From a virus, in IMG/VR virus record IMGVR_UViG_3300024236_000331, positions 1 to 31,305 of that record: DNA of 31,305 nt; one strand, written 5' to 3'. The position numbers and the translations under genes are program-made. Below the pieces are notes generated by a model. That model was not told where the DNA came from. It worked only from the letters and a program-made list of their open reading frames with translations, and did not search any database. This document shows positions 15,018 to 23,286 of the stretch, piece after piece; within the stretch, counting starts at the first letter, position 1; every line of letters starts with the position of its first letter.

Positions 15018-16161
15018 AACTCCTAAAAAGACCTACATGATTATCATTATATATAATGCAGTCGCAGTTTATTTCTACATAAGACTTTACGTTATTATGA
15101 GAGCGTATACTAGATTTACTTAAACAGCAAATGGGTAAAAAACTAGAACTCAACAAAGGCTTAGGTAGCTTGTTCTTTTTAATATACACTATTTTTGTAC
15201 GATTGTCAACCCAATTGTTTAACTTTTGATTTTTTACATATGCATTTAGTTGATGATTTTGAATATCATTTGAGTCTACTCTAAACATAACCGATTGTAA
15301 CTCATCGTTAACATATGGTAAAAACGCTTGATGTATTTCGGTAAGTTGTCGGTAACAATCGTCTTCGTCAACTGTGACTATTAATGGAAAACGATCAAGT
15401 GTATTAATACTACTAGCAATATCATTTATTGACCACATTGCAGGATCTGCTGGTACAGCAGCATCTGTTCTATAAGCAATCATTTCTGTTAAATTAAATG
15501 CATCGCCTTTGTTTATTGAATATCCATATCTTATTGAACGATCGACTTGTTGCAACGGAGTTAAACTGTGTATGTATTCTTGTTCTGCTACATCCATTCT
15601 TTTTGTTACATTTTCAAACGATGAGTTATATTTTAGTTCAGTAGTTAATATATCTTTAACTTTACTAACATATTCAATCAATACGTTGTCTATTTCAAAG
15701 TTACGCAACTTTAAGGCTTCAACAACCTTAAATGCATTAGTTGGTGTTAGTTTATAAAAATGTTCATGTGATCCACGTACATGATAATATTCTTTACTTG
15801 AAATATTTAGACTTTGTATTTTTACTATATCTTTTTTAGCAAACGGAAATCTTACTTTTATCCATTTACAGTCTTGCTTAAATATTTCGCGCCTTGCGGC
15901 AGTTTCCTGATGGTCAACAATCTTGATATATTTTTGTCTATCAATAGATCTCAAAGGCATACGTGTAGGAATATGTTCTATTAGAACATCATCTAACTCT
16001 GATTCAAATGGTTTTAGTTTTTCTACAACTAATGCATATTGCCTGTCAGTTAAGGCAATATCTTTTTGTGTTTGCTGACATATGCTTTCTAAAATAGAAC
16101 GGGCAGGTGTTTCTATTTTAACATCGTACAATAGTTTGTGGAGTACATTTTCTAAGTTCAT
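14998..16161 (-). CDS. 387-residue hypothetical protein, first gene of the uvsW operon
   Basis: A 387-residue protein of unknown function. The N-terminal 170 residues are charged and helical (LEPARSILESICQQTQ-like); later parts have DAFNLTEMIAYRT (about 217-229), LIVTVDEDDCYRQL (about 263-276), and a Ser/Cys-rich C-terminal region, LLSSSFLPICC (about 335-345). It overlaps the start of uvsW by 20 bases, so it may act with it, for example as an accessory factor, but no motif proves this. It has no Shine-Dalgarno site and a promoter ending 6 bases before its ATG, predicting leaderless translation. Its coding region contains a further promoter. Confidence 0.7.
   Translation of the reverse strand: MNLENVLHKLLYDVKIETPARSILESICQQTQKDIALTDRQYALVVEKLKPFESELDDVLIEHIPTRMPLRSIDRQKYIKIVDHQETAARREIFKQDCKWIKVRFPFAKKDIVKIQSLNISSKEYYHVRGSHEHFYKLTPTNAFKVVEALKLRNFEIDNVLIEYVSKVKDILTTELKYNSSFENVTKRMDVAEQEYIHSLTPLQQVDRSIRYGYSINKGDAFNLTEMIAYRTDAAVPADPAMWSINDIASSINTLDRFPLIVTVDEDDCYRQLTEIHQAFLPYVNDELQSVMFRVDSNDIQNHQLNAYVKNQKLNNWVDNRTKIVYIKKNKLPKPLLSSSFLPICCLSKSSIRSHNNVKSYVEINCDCIIYNDNHVGLFRSYASGKL
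15181..15209 (-). promoter_or_regulatory. Intragenic sigma70-type promoter upstream of uvsW
   Basis: On the minus strand TTGACA (15204-15209), 17 bases, TATATT (15181-15186). It lies inside the last third of the 387-residue gene, about 160 bases before the uvsW ATG, and could drive uvsW and what follows. Confidence 0.55.
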
Positions 16162-16167
16162 ACAAAT

Positions 16168-16196
16168 AATATAGCATATTATAATCTATTAGTCAA
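16168..16196 (-). promoter_or_regulatory. sigma70-type promoter, predicted leaderless start
   Basis: On the minus strand TTGACT (16191-16196), 17 bases, TATATT (16168-16173), then six bases to the ATG of the 387-residue gene (16159-16161). Same ATGCTATA context around the -10 as at the primase promoter. The -35 lies inside the last codons of the gene upstream. Confidence 0.7.
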
Positions 16197-17024
16197 GTTT
16201 TTCAGTGGCAACCCTTGAGATATTTCATCAAGAGTATATTCAGTATGAGCATAATCATTGAGCCATTGTCTACGGTTTGGTTTGTTTGGATGTTCTATAT
16301 CTTTAAAATCAATATTTGAAACATCATATGCAAGACTACTTGGACCAGCAAAGACTGGCACACCGGATAATATAGCCAAAGGTCCAGGATTACTGCTCCA
16401 ACTAACTACAGCATGAACTTTGTTAAATGATAGATTGTAATCGTCGTATGTGTTCAATAGTTTTTGAGGACGATCTCTATAAACATTTTTATATTCTCTT
16501 TCGATATCCGGCAAAGGACATCTTGGATGTGGTCGAAAAACTATAGGCATGTCGGTATATTTTTGTATTTCGTCTATAGTATTCATTACCCAATTACTCA
16601 TACTAGGCATACCTGCCCACTGTAAACTTTTATCATGCTGGCCGCATATTAATATATACTCGCCGTTTTTTTTCCACGACTTTAACGAGAGCTGAAGTAA
16701 ATCACTCCTATAGCTACTGTTACCCATATCGCTAAAGTAAGCATCTCTATTGATACCATTTAATCCTACCTTCCATGTTGTTCCACGCTTGATTCCACCA
16801 ACCTCTAATACAACAACATTACGTCCTGTTTTTGTAAAGTATTCGTATACAGGTTTGTTGCCCGCCATTCTACCATTCCAAAGAACACTCCATATTACAG
16901 CAACATCACTGTGCATATCGTCACCTACTACAGTGTGTCCTGCGTCTGTTAAACTTTTTGCAAAAGCATCAAAAACTGGAACACTATTTAACGCACCATA
17001 TTCTCTAAAAAAACTAAACCTCAT
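16179..17024 (-). CDS. HP-motif transferase-like protein A
   Basis: A 281-residue protein starting at ATG 17024 (GGAG 9 bases upstream; a longer frame to 17060 is less likely). The C-terminal half carries IVFRPHPRCPLPD (about 168-180; HP motif) and VSWSSNPGPLAILSGVPVFA (about 216-235; S/N-rich turn plus GVP), followed by RRQWLN and DEISQG. This arrangement recurs in the two proteins at 17871-18800 and 18787-19599 and resembles the C-terminal half of capsule-type Kdo or sugar transferases (Capsule_synth type). With kdsA and kdsB nearby, a Kdo transferase role is an attractive but unproven guess. Confidence 0.6.
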   Translation of the reverse strand: MRFSFFREYGALNSVPVFDAFAKSLTDAGHTVVGDDMHSDVAVIWSVLWNGRMAGNKPVYEYFTKTGRNVVVLEVGGIKRGTTWKVGLNGINRDAYFSDMGNSSYRSDLLQLSLKSWKKNGEYILICGQHDKSLQWAGMPSMSNWVMNTIDEIQKYTDMPIVFRPHPRCPLPDIEREYKNVYRDRPQKLLNTYDDYNLSFNKVHAVVSWSSNPGPLAILSGVPVFAGPSSLAYDVSNIDFKDIEHPNKPNRRQWLNDYAHTEYTLDEISQGLPLKNLTNRL

Positions 17025-17064
17025 GTGTAAATACTCCAGTAATGTATTTAACAAGGACAAGCTC

Positions 17065-17883
17065 GTGACAACAATTTCTTTCGTATCAACTTTTCATAAA
17101 CCAGTACTAGACCTATATGGCCAACGCTTTGTAGACAGTTTTAGTAAAAATATTGACAATCAGGTCAAGCTATATCTGTATGCAGAAGATTGCATGCCTG
17201 TTACTAACGATCCACGTATACATATCATGGACCATCATGCAACACTGCCAAAGTTAGTTGCATTTAAAAACAAATGGAAAGATGTGCCCAAGGCAAATGG
17301 AAAATGCCCGTGGCCCGAAAGACGTCCAAGAGATCATCATAAAGAGTTTAAATGGAATGCAATACGATTTGCCAACAAAGTATATGCAGTATTTGATGCT
17401 GCAAAACGTTGCGATACAGATTGGCTTGTTTGGCTAGATGCTGATACATATGTACATTCGCCTGCATTGTATATAGACTTGCAAAAGTTTACACCTAAAC
17501 GTGCTTGGATGAGTTATTTAGGTAGAGGAAAGAAATGGCCAGAGTGTGGGTTTTACGGCCTCAATCTTAAAACAGATGCAGCACAAGAGTTTTTAGAAGA
17601 GTTTGAACGTGTATACCAAGATGCAGAAAATGGTATTTTTAGAATGGAAGAATGGCATGATAGTTATGTGTTTGAAGAAGTAAGAAAAAAGATACAACAC
17701 AATCACAGTCGAGTACCGTTTTATAATATAAGTGGAGACTTAATAAATGGTGAAGGGCATCCAATGATCAATAGCGATTTAGGAAAGTATTTTGATCATT
17801 TAAAAGGCGATAGAAAAGAAGTTGGAAAAAGCAACAAACCCAAGGATTTGAAAGTTAAGCGTACCGAACGTTATTGGCAATAG
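17065..17883 (+). CDS. DxD glycosyltransferase-like protein, plus strand
   Basis: A 272-residue protein starting at GTG 17065, with AAGGA 7 bases upstream; the longer frame from 16750 is antisense to another gene. The N-terminal strand TTISFVSTF, VYAVFDAA (about 106-113) and VWLDADTYV (122-130) form a GT-A fold outline with the LDADT metal-binding motif. It is a paralogue of the minus-strand protein at 24146-24895 (same TT-I-TTF start, R-x-x-x-KSY/KVY, WLDADT, SYLGR and F-LN-D stretches). A sugar from a nucleotide donor is presumably moved; acceptor unknown. It converges with the next gene, overlapping its end by 13 bases. Confidence 0.72.
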   Translation: MTTISFVSTFHKPVLDLYGQRFVDSFSKNIDNQVKLYLYAEDCMPVTNDPRIHIMDHHATLPKLVAFKNKWKDVPKANGKCPWPERRPRDHHKEFKWNAIRFANKVYAVFDAAKRCDTDWLVWLDADTYVHSPALYIDLQKFTPKRAWMSYLGRGKKWPECGFYGLNLKTDAAQEFLEEFERVYQDAENGIFRMEEWHDSYVFEEVRKKIQHNHSRVPFYNISGDLINGEGHPMINSDLGKYFDHLKGDRKEVGKSNKPKDLKVKRTERYWQ

Positions 17884-18800
17884 TTGCGCATATGGCGCCA
17901 ACAAGTTCCGTTTCTTAGTTCATCAAATTTCCAATGAAACATACTAATGCGTTGTAGCCATGCTTGTCTGTCAAACTCTTTTGGGCTTTCAATTCTATGA
18001 AAATCATCGTGCGATACATCGGCGCATTGACTATGTGTACTATCGGTTATAAATGAGTGATAGCCTTGTATAATAGGACCTACTACACTACTACTATTGT
18101 GATTAACCACTGCCCATGCTTTATGCATATCTTGTTCTAACGGTGTACCAAACTCGCTTATTCGTACACCTTTTATTTTTGCTAATCTCGAAGTGCGATG
18201 ATTTAGATATTGATGTGCTGCCTTATCACCAGGATGCGCTCTAACAACAATAGGTCTGTCGCTGTGCTTGCGAATACGTTTAATAGTATGTATTGCCCAG
18301 TCTTGTACATCCAAGCCTTTCATACTCCATCCGCCATTACGCTGCATCATTAACACAATTGTTTTGCCTTTTTTAACAATAGGTTTTATTTGTATACCAG
18401 TATCTCTGCTAATAATATTCCATCTGTTAGGATCAATGTGTGCATCGCAATATTCTCCAGTTGTAGGAAATATTCCATTGAAGCTGTATCTTAGATATCC
18501 ATGAGGATTAACTTTATTAGCATATAAAAAAAGATTAGCATCGGCACAGCAAACATGATTATTTGTTTTAGATTGATGATTAATGATGTCGTCTCTTAAC
18601 TTTAAATGAGGAGTAGTTTTTTTATCATACACCCATCCTTGTATAACTCCAACATCAGAGTTTACTAAATGGTCGCCGTCATGTAGTATACCAGTATCGC
18701 CTGCTGCATTAACACCTTGTACAAAATGCTTTAATAACAGCGTCTTTTGTTCATTGCTGTTTGCTCTTGGAACACTTTTAAGATAACTAACTACTTTCAT
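17871..18800 (-). CDS. HP-motif transferase-like protein B
   Basis: A 309-residue protein. It has IVVRAHPGDKAAHQ (about 195-208; HP motif), AVVNHNSSSVVGPIIQGY (about 240-257) and a C-terminal RQAWLQ...FDELRNGTCWRHM (about 282-304). These match, in the same order, proteins A and C on either side, so the three are paralogues. A recent common ancestor is not evident: identity is limited to motif blocks. Start ATG overlaps the end of protein C; GGGAA lies 8 bases before it. A cell-surface sugar transferase is likely but substrate is unknown. Confidence 0.6.
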   Translation of the reverse strand: MKVVSYLKSVPRANSNEQKTLLLKHFVQGVNAAGDTGILHDGDHLVNSDVGVIQGWVYDKKTTPHLKLRDDIINHQSKTNNHVCCADANLFLYANKVNPHGYLRYSFNGIFPTTGEYCDAHIDPNRWNIISRDTGIQIKPIVKKGKTIVLMMQRNGGWSMKGLDVQDWAIHTIKRIRKHSDRPIVVRAHPGDKAAHQYLNHRTSRLAKIKGVRISEFGTPLEQDMHKAWAVVNHNSSSVVGPIIQGYHSFITDSTHSQCADVSHDDFHRIESPKEFDRQAWLQRISMFHWKFDELRNGTCWRHMRNYCQ

Positions 18801-19599
18801 TTAGTATTTCCCAGGCAACTCCTGTACGCATTTCTTTGGCTGTAAACTGACAATAACTTAGATGTGCAGCAAATGCAGTCATATCAACTGCATTAGGTAT
18901 ATACAAATCATTTATCTGAGATATTTCAGTATTACAAAACATCGTTGCTGAATTTTGTGCTAGTGCTATTGCAGGAACGCCGTAAAGCAATGCTTCGGTG
19001 GCTGCAATACTATTATAAGTAACTACGCAATATGCATCTTCCATAGCCTGTTGAATAGTGTTTGTACTAGTTCTATCGTTGCGTGAAGGTTTTAGTCTAA
19101 CTTCAATATCTCTTGATGTATATTTTTTAATCTCTGCTATAGTTTCTTGCATCCACTCATCTAAGTTATATCCATTAAATACCATAACTTTTTCACTAGG
19201 AGGAACTATTAATATTTTTGATCCTGGACGATGATTTCTATATCTCCATTTTAGTGGAGCAAGTCTGTCGTGATCTCGTTCGATACAAGGTCCAATATTT
19301 TGCATAGCGTTTTTTGTAATACGATGATGTTCTTTTTTAATACCGCTCTGAATGTATCCAGTGTCTATAGTATAAAAATCAATATTATTTTGTTTACAAT
19401 AGTTAATAGCTTTACGACTTGTGCCGCCTATTCCTCTGCAAACCAAAGGATTAGTAGTGCCTTTTTTAATGTCCCACTCTCCGAGTTTTCCTCCGCAGCC
19501 AATAATAAATGATTCAAGGTACGGATCATATTTAAGTCCTTTTCTACCTAAATCAAAATCGCCTGTGTCTGGTGCTATTGCTTGTACTTTTCTACCCAT
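18787..19599 (-). CDS. HP-motif transferase-like protein C
   Basis: A 270-residue protein when started at ATG 19599, which has AAGGA 7 bases upstream. It holds the HP-region counterpart VRLKPSRNDRT (about 170-180; here KPS replaces RPHP/RAHP), VTYNSIAATEALLYGVPAIA (about 197-216) and FTAKEMRTGVAWEIL at the C-terminus. The frame is open upstream of 19599 for a further 45 codons with plausible protein sequence but no start codon with a ribosome site; a GTG at 19674 is possible. It overlaps protein B. Same cautious function as A and B. The loss of the His in the HP motif may alter activity. Confidence 0.6.
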   Translation of the reverse strand: MGRKVQAIAPDTGDFDLGRKGLKYDPYLESFIIGCGGKLGEWDIKKGTTNPLVCRGIGGTSRKAINYCKQNNIDFYTIDTGYIQSGIKKEHHRITKNAMQNIGPCIERDHDRLAPLKWRYRNHRPGSKILIVPPSEKVMVFNGYNLDEWMQETIAEIKKYTSRDIEVRLKPSRNDRTSTNTIQQAMEDAYCVVTYNSIAATEALLYGVPAIALAQNSATMFCNTEISQINDLYIPNAVDMTAFAAHLSYCQFTAKEMRTGVAWEILNESS

Positions 19600-19742
19600 A
19601 TTATTATCCTTAACACTTTTTAATATTTCATCTGGTTCGTATACTACCCTATCAGGATCTACTACATCCTGCACTGTTGCATTAAAATAATCGATGAGAT
19701 ATTGTGGATAATCTAAGTCATTTATTTTTCTATCTCTAAATC

Positions 19743-20486
19743 TTAAATCACTGATCTTTTTTTTTGACTTTCGATTATTTCCTCATGCATACGACTTTTT
19801 GCGTTGTACCATTTGTTTGCATATTCACAAGATTCATATTGTTCAAACCAAGGGCCACCTTCTGTGTAGTGTAAGAACTTTGGAGCGCCGTCATCTGGTT
19901 CCTTATACCACCCTACTAGCCAGTTCCACTCGTGGCTCAACTCACCAATCTCACTGTCGTCAAGCCAACTAAATCTGTGAAAGAACGCTCCGGATTTATA
20001 CGGATTATTTACTAACTCTAGTGTAACTTGTTTATTACTAGGATGGCCGCAGTTAATAAGCATCATACTACTCCAGTTTTTACGTGGATACATATGCTGT
20101 ACTTGCCCGTCCATTTTTACAGTTTCTTTTGGTGTATAATCGTGTTGAGCACACATCACTGCATATTTGTTATTTGCTTGTTCAAACAACAGTTTGACGT
20201 CTTCAAGAGCAACAAAGTCGCAGTCAATAAACAACGCCCATCCATTAAAATCTGTTAAATGCGGAATAAGGAATCTTGTAAATGTAAACTCTGTACTTGC
20301 CATAGTATCTTGCGGTCTAGTATATATTTCTTCTTTGCGTAATACTTTTTGTTTTAGTGGTATGACTTCAACAGGTACACTTGCTAGTTGTTCAATGCTG
20401 CTTTTGCAAACTTGGTATGCAATATCTTCTCTACTGTCCCACCCTACAAATATTTTTAATGGTTTAATCTCTTCGTTCAATGTCAT
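19743..20486 (-). CDS. GT8-like glycosyltransferase
   Basis: A 247-residue GT-A type protein. The N-terminal KIFVGWDSRED (about 11-21) and FTRFLIPHL (about 69-77) precede the DxD motif in LFIDCDFVAL (85-94, Asp88 and Asp90). The C-terminal HYTEGGPWFE stretch (near 210) fits the acceptor-site region of family 8-like enzymes. It likely moves glucose, galactose or a similar sugar from UDP-sugar; donor and acceptor not readable. ATG 20486 follows GGAG by one base; TTG 20480 has better spacing. It overlaps the upstream cupin fusion. A run of nine A residues near its end offers a -1 slip into protein C's upstream frame. Confidence 0.78.
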   Translation of the reverse strand: MTLNEEIKPLKIFVGWDSREDIAYQVCKSSIEQLASVPVEVIPLKQKVLRKEEIYTRPQDTMASTEFTFTRFLIPHLTDFNGWALFIDCDFVALEDVKLLFEQANNKYAVMCAQHDYTPKETVKMDGQVQHMYPRKNWSSMMLINCGHPSNKQVTLELVNNPYKSGAFFHRFSWLDDSEIGELSHEWNWLVGWYKEPDDGAPKFLHYTEGGPWFEQYESCEYANKWYNAKSRMHEEIIESQKKRSVI

Positions 20487-21228
20487 TCTCCGTTAACTCT
20501 TTGCCCATCCATACTTCAATAACTTTAGCATTTTTGTTGTCTATGTTAATTGCTTTGTGCCAATATCCTGTAGGAATATCAATACTATCACCCGGTGTTA
20601 ATAATGTAGTAGTTTGATTACCAGACTTGTCTTCTAAGAACATATTGATTACACCGTCAACTACATGCCAATGCTCACTGCGTTTAAAGTGTCGTTGATC
20701 ACTTAATGCATGTCCCTCGTAAAACTCAAGTTGCTTTACTTGCCAACCAGTACCTTTATCTAGTATGGTGTATTTGCCCCAAGCTCGTTCTGTAGTGGGC
20801 TGGCTCCATTCTTTGAGAATCCAACTGCTTGAATTCTTTTTGTCTTCGCCGCCGACACCAAATACAAACTCTACGTCAGGATGATCTCCGTATGTTGCTT
20901 GTTCCGGTATACTACCATCTACTCTATCGCCGCCGTTTGCAACAATTAATTTTCCACTATGTGTTGCAAGTATTAATCCTATGGCTTTTGTTGTGCCACC
21001 GGTTTCGTCATCTTCGACTAATATAACATCGTCAACTACAGACAGTTCTTTGATAATAGATGAACGTTCTCCAAACGGCATAAACGCACGACCTTTTTTA
21101 TTTGTAAGCCATGTATCGCTGTTTAATCCTACAACTAGTTTATCACCCAACTGCCTTGCTGCTTTGAAATATTCAATGTGTCCGGAGTGAAGTGGATCAA
21201 ACCCGCCTGTAACTAATACTGTTTTCAT
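20464..21228 (-). CDS. Nucleotidyltransferase fused to sugar-isomerase-type cupin
   Basis: A 254-residue two-domain protein. Residues 1-140 are a HIGH-type nucleotidyltransferase of the HldE C-domain/glycerol-phosphate cytidylyltransferase group: GGFDPLHSGHIEYFKAAR (8-25), VGLNSDTWL (33-41), FGERSSIIKEL (52-62) and IVANGGDR (95-102). Residues 145-245 are a cupin of the ManC/type II phosphomannose isomerase tail: RAWGKYTIL (148-156), HFKRSEHWHVVDG (180-192), TPGDSIDIPTGYWHKA (211-226). Such a join would let one protein both isomerise or bind and activate a sugar phosphate. I do not recall this exact fusion; the nucleotide and sugar are unknown. It is the GT8-like gene's upstream neighbour and overlaps it. 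Confidence 0.8.
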   Translation of the reverse strand: MKTVLVTGGFDPLHSGHIEYFKAARQLGDKLVVGLNSDTWLTNKKGRAFMPFGERSSIIKELSVVDDVILVEDDETGGTTKAIGLILATHSGKLIVANGGDRVDGSIPEQATYGDHPDVEFVFGVGGEDKKNSSSWILKEWSQPTTERAWGKYTILDKGTGWQVKQLEFYEGHALSDQRHFKRSEHWHVVDGVINMFLEDKSGNQTTTLLTPGDSIDIPTGYWHKAINIDNKNAKVIEVWMGKELTENDIERRD

Positions 21229-21236
21229 AATAGTAC

Positions 21237-21812
21237 TTATATGATAGTTTTATTCTGTTTTAAAAAAGTGGCATATGTTATTTGTTTGTAGTCAATATTA
21301 TTATTTACAAACCATGTTTCGTAGATTTTTTCAGGCTCGTCATTTATGAATACTTGATCTATTGCAACTTTATATCCGTGTTTGGTCATAAACTCTTTTG
21401 CAAGCAGATTATATTTGTTACCTTCTTGATATTCATCATGTTCAAATGTTATACAATCAAATGTAACACCTTGTTCTATTACTCTTTGTAATGCTCGAAA
21501 TGTATTTGCAGCAGGCTCGATATCACAACTTAAATATCCTACATGCATGTTCATATTGTTTTCTTGTATTGCAGATTTATAATCAAATGTTAATGCATTT
21601 TCAAAATAACATTTGTTGTTTCTAGATTGTGCATTCCAATCCGGCAAATGTTTTTTTGAAAGTTCAAGACTGAATCCTTGAAAGTTGTTGTTTTCCAACT
21701 CGTATGTGTTGTTAAACTTTACAGGTTTCTTTGCGCCAATCTCAATATATGATTTTGTTTTACACACTTCTAATGCAAATAGATCTTGACACGATTGCGA
21801 ATATGATTTCAT
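21237..21812 (-). CDS. FkbM-like methyltransferase-type protein, copy 1
   Basis: A 191-residue protein with the FkbM-type opening YSQSCQDLFAL (about 4-14; family SQ-QDLF) and a SAM-site stretch YIEIGAKKPVKFNNTYELE (about 22-40; family VEIGANDG). GYLSCDIEPAANT (about 92-104) is the second conserved region. Some Gly of the SAM loop is replaced (IGAKKP), so activity should be tested. FkbM enzymes put methyl groups on sugars or hydroxyls. Its ATG overlaps the TGA of the next FkbM-type gene (ATGA). Confidence 0.65.
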   Translation of the reverse strand: MKSYSQSCQDLFALEVCKTKSYIEIGAKKPVKFNNTYELENNNFQGFSLELSKKHLPDWNAQSRNNKCYFENALTFDYKSAIQENNMNMHVGYLSCDIEPAANTFRALQRVIEQGVTFDCITFEHDEYQEGNKYNLLAKEFMTKHGYKVAIDQVFINDEPEKIYETWFVNNNIDYKQITYATFLKQNKTII

Positions 21813-22492
21813 ACTATTTCCTTAAAATATTCTTTATAATCTTTAAGGCATTCTTTATTGTGTGTTGGTTGTTTAGTAAATAATATATCTAAATGTACAC
21901 TATTTCTATTTTTTAAATATGTAGATTTATTTTCTTCAACAATCGAATTAATTTTAAATCCAATCGTTTCTAACTCCTTAACAGCTAATATACTTTCTGG
22001 TGCATTAATATTTGTACTTACTGTTTGAAACTCAATAATAATATAGTTTGCTTTTTTAAGTATTTCTTTGCCACCTAATATAACAGGATATTCATTTCCT
22101 TGTGTGTCAATTTTAATCAAATCAAAGATATAGTCTTTAAAAAAATCATCCATTGTTTCAACTTGTACTTCTTCTAACAGATATTCAATATTCTCAGATT
22201 GAGTTGGTTTATAAAATGAACTAGATTTTGATTTTGTTTTTGTTTTTGGCAGAAAAAGTTTTAATATTTCTTTTTTATTTCCCAATCCTATATTATGATA
22301 ATCAACTATTTCATTACGTTTTTTCATATTACGTAACTTATTCATACAGTAAGGATTTGGTTCTACGCAGGTTATTTCCCAATCTTTGTTACTAGAACGC
22401 AGACTAGATGCAAACTGTCCTGCACATGCTCCTATATCTAAAATACTTGTAATATTTAAATCATTAATCCAATCATATTCCCAACGATTCAT
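21809..22492 (-). CDS. FkbM family methyltransferase, copy 2
   Basis: A 227-residue SAM-dependent methyltransferase. The SAM site is SILDIGACAGQFASSL (about 16-31), then CVEPNPYC (about 42-49) as post-II motif, and FDLIKIDTQGNEYPVILGG (about 123-141) is the FkbM DT-G-E block. AT-richer than its neighbours, with a Lys-rich middle. Likely methylates a sugar or glycan end. The start ATG abuts the end of the dehydrogenase gene. Confidence 0.85.
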   Translation of the reverse strand: MNRWEYDWINDLNITSILDIGACAGQFASSLRSSNKDWEITCVEPNPYCMNKLRNMKKRNEIVDYHNIGLGNKKEILKLFLPKTKTKSKSSSFYKPTQSENIEYLLEEVQVETMDDFFKDYIFDLIKIDTQGNEYPVILGGKEILKKANYIIIEFQTVSTNINAPESILAVKELETIGFKINSIVEENKSTYLKNRNSVHLDILFTKQPTHNKECLKDYKEYFKEIV

Positions 22493-23286
22493 TAGCTTCT
22501 CATTCCATTGAATACAGTCTTTTTAAACTTTTCATTATCAGTATGTACACTATTTATTAGTTCAAAATCTAAGTTTAGTTGATTTAATAAAGATGCTATT
22601 GCTTGTGTATCTTTTGGCAAGCACATACCACCATAGCCTCTAAGATTAGGATTTACATCTAAATACATATCAGTTGCTTTGCCTGTCTTGATGTAGGCAT
22701 TTTTAATAGTAGTGTAATCGCAATCAAGTTTGTCACATATTTCATACATCACATTAGCAAATGTAACACGCAATGCAGCATAGACATTGTTGTAATATTT
22801 TAATACTTCTGCTTCGTTGGGTGTTAAGTGTTCTGTGTGCTCAGGCAATGTTCCGTGTACTTGTACTAACTTTCGGTATACCCAAATATCGTGTGTGCCA
22901 ATTGCAAGCAACTTATGATTGTTGATGAAATCTTCTGCTGCACAACGTTCACGTAAAAACTCAGGCACAAAACATATAGTAAGATTTCTATATGTGTCGA
23001 TCATACGTTGTGTAAATCCTGGAACAACTGTACTACGTATTGCAATAATACCTTTGTAGTTAAGTTGTGAGAGTTCAGTAATAACTGATTCTAATATACC
23101 AGTGTTACAACTACCGTCATCTGCTTGCGGTGTAGGTACACATAAAAATGTTATTTCGGTGTCGAGCACATCTTGTATTGTTGTATCAAGTATAATATCA
23201 TGAGGCACAACTGTGTGTCCTACATGTTCAAAACCTTCTTTGTTTGCTGTACCTACTGCACCTAAACCAATAATGCCTATTCTCAT
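22492..23286 (-). CDS. UDP-sugar 6-dehydrogenase-like protein lacking the C-terminal domain
   Basis: A 264-residue member of the UDP-glucose/GDP-mannose dehydrogenase family. NAD-binding GLGAVG (7-12), CVPTPQADDGS (49-59) and RSTVVPG (84-90), then the catalytic-Cys block GYGGMCLPKD (217-226, Cys222). Cellular enzymes run to about 390-450 residues with a third UDP-binding domain; this protein ends about 40 residues after the Cys. Either it works as a shortened form, or it has changed role. Start is ATG 23286, overlapping the epimerase TGA (ATGA); the longer frame lies antisense-free but inside the epimerase. Pairs naturally with the epimerase for sugar-nucleotide supply. Confidence 0.85.
   Translation of the reverse strand: MRIGIIGLGAVGTANKEGFEHVGHTVVPHDIILDTTIQDVLDTEITFLCVPTPQADDGSCNTGILESVITELSQLNYKGIIAIRSTVVPGFTQRMIDTYRNLTICFVPEFLRERCAAEDFINNHKLLAIGTHDIWVYRKLVQVHGTLPEHTEHLTPNEAEVLKYYNNVYAALRVTFANVMYEICDKLDCDYTTIKNAYIKTGKATDMYLDVNPNLRGYGGMCLPKDTQAIASLLNQLNLDFELINSVHTDNEKFKKTVFNGMRS

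Noticed and set aside
16750-17064. Upstream extension of the plus-strand glycosyltransferase frame
   Set aside because: It is antisense to protein A and has no ribosome site; GTG 17065 has AAGGA well placed.
19600-19742. A separate small gene between the GT8-like gene and protein C
   Set aside because: No start codon with a ribosome site; treated as an open-frame remnant or frameshift extension in the findings.
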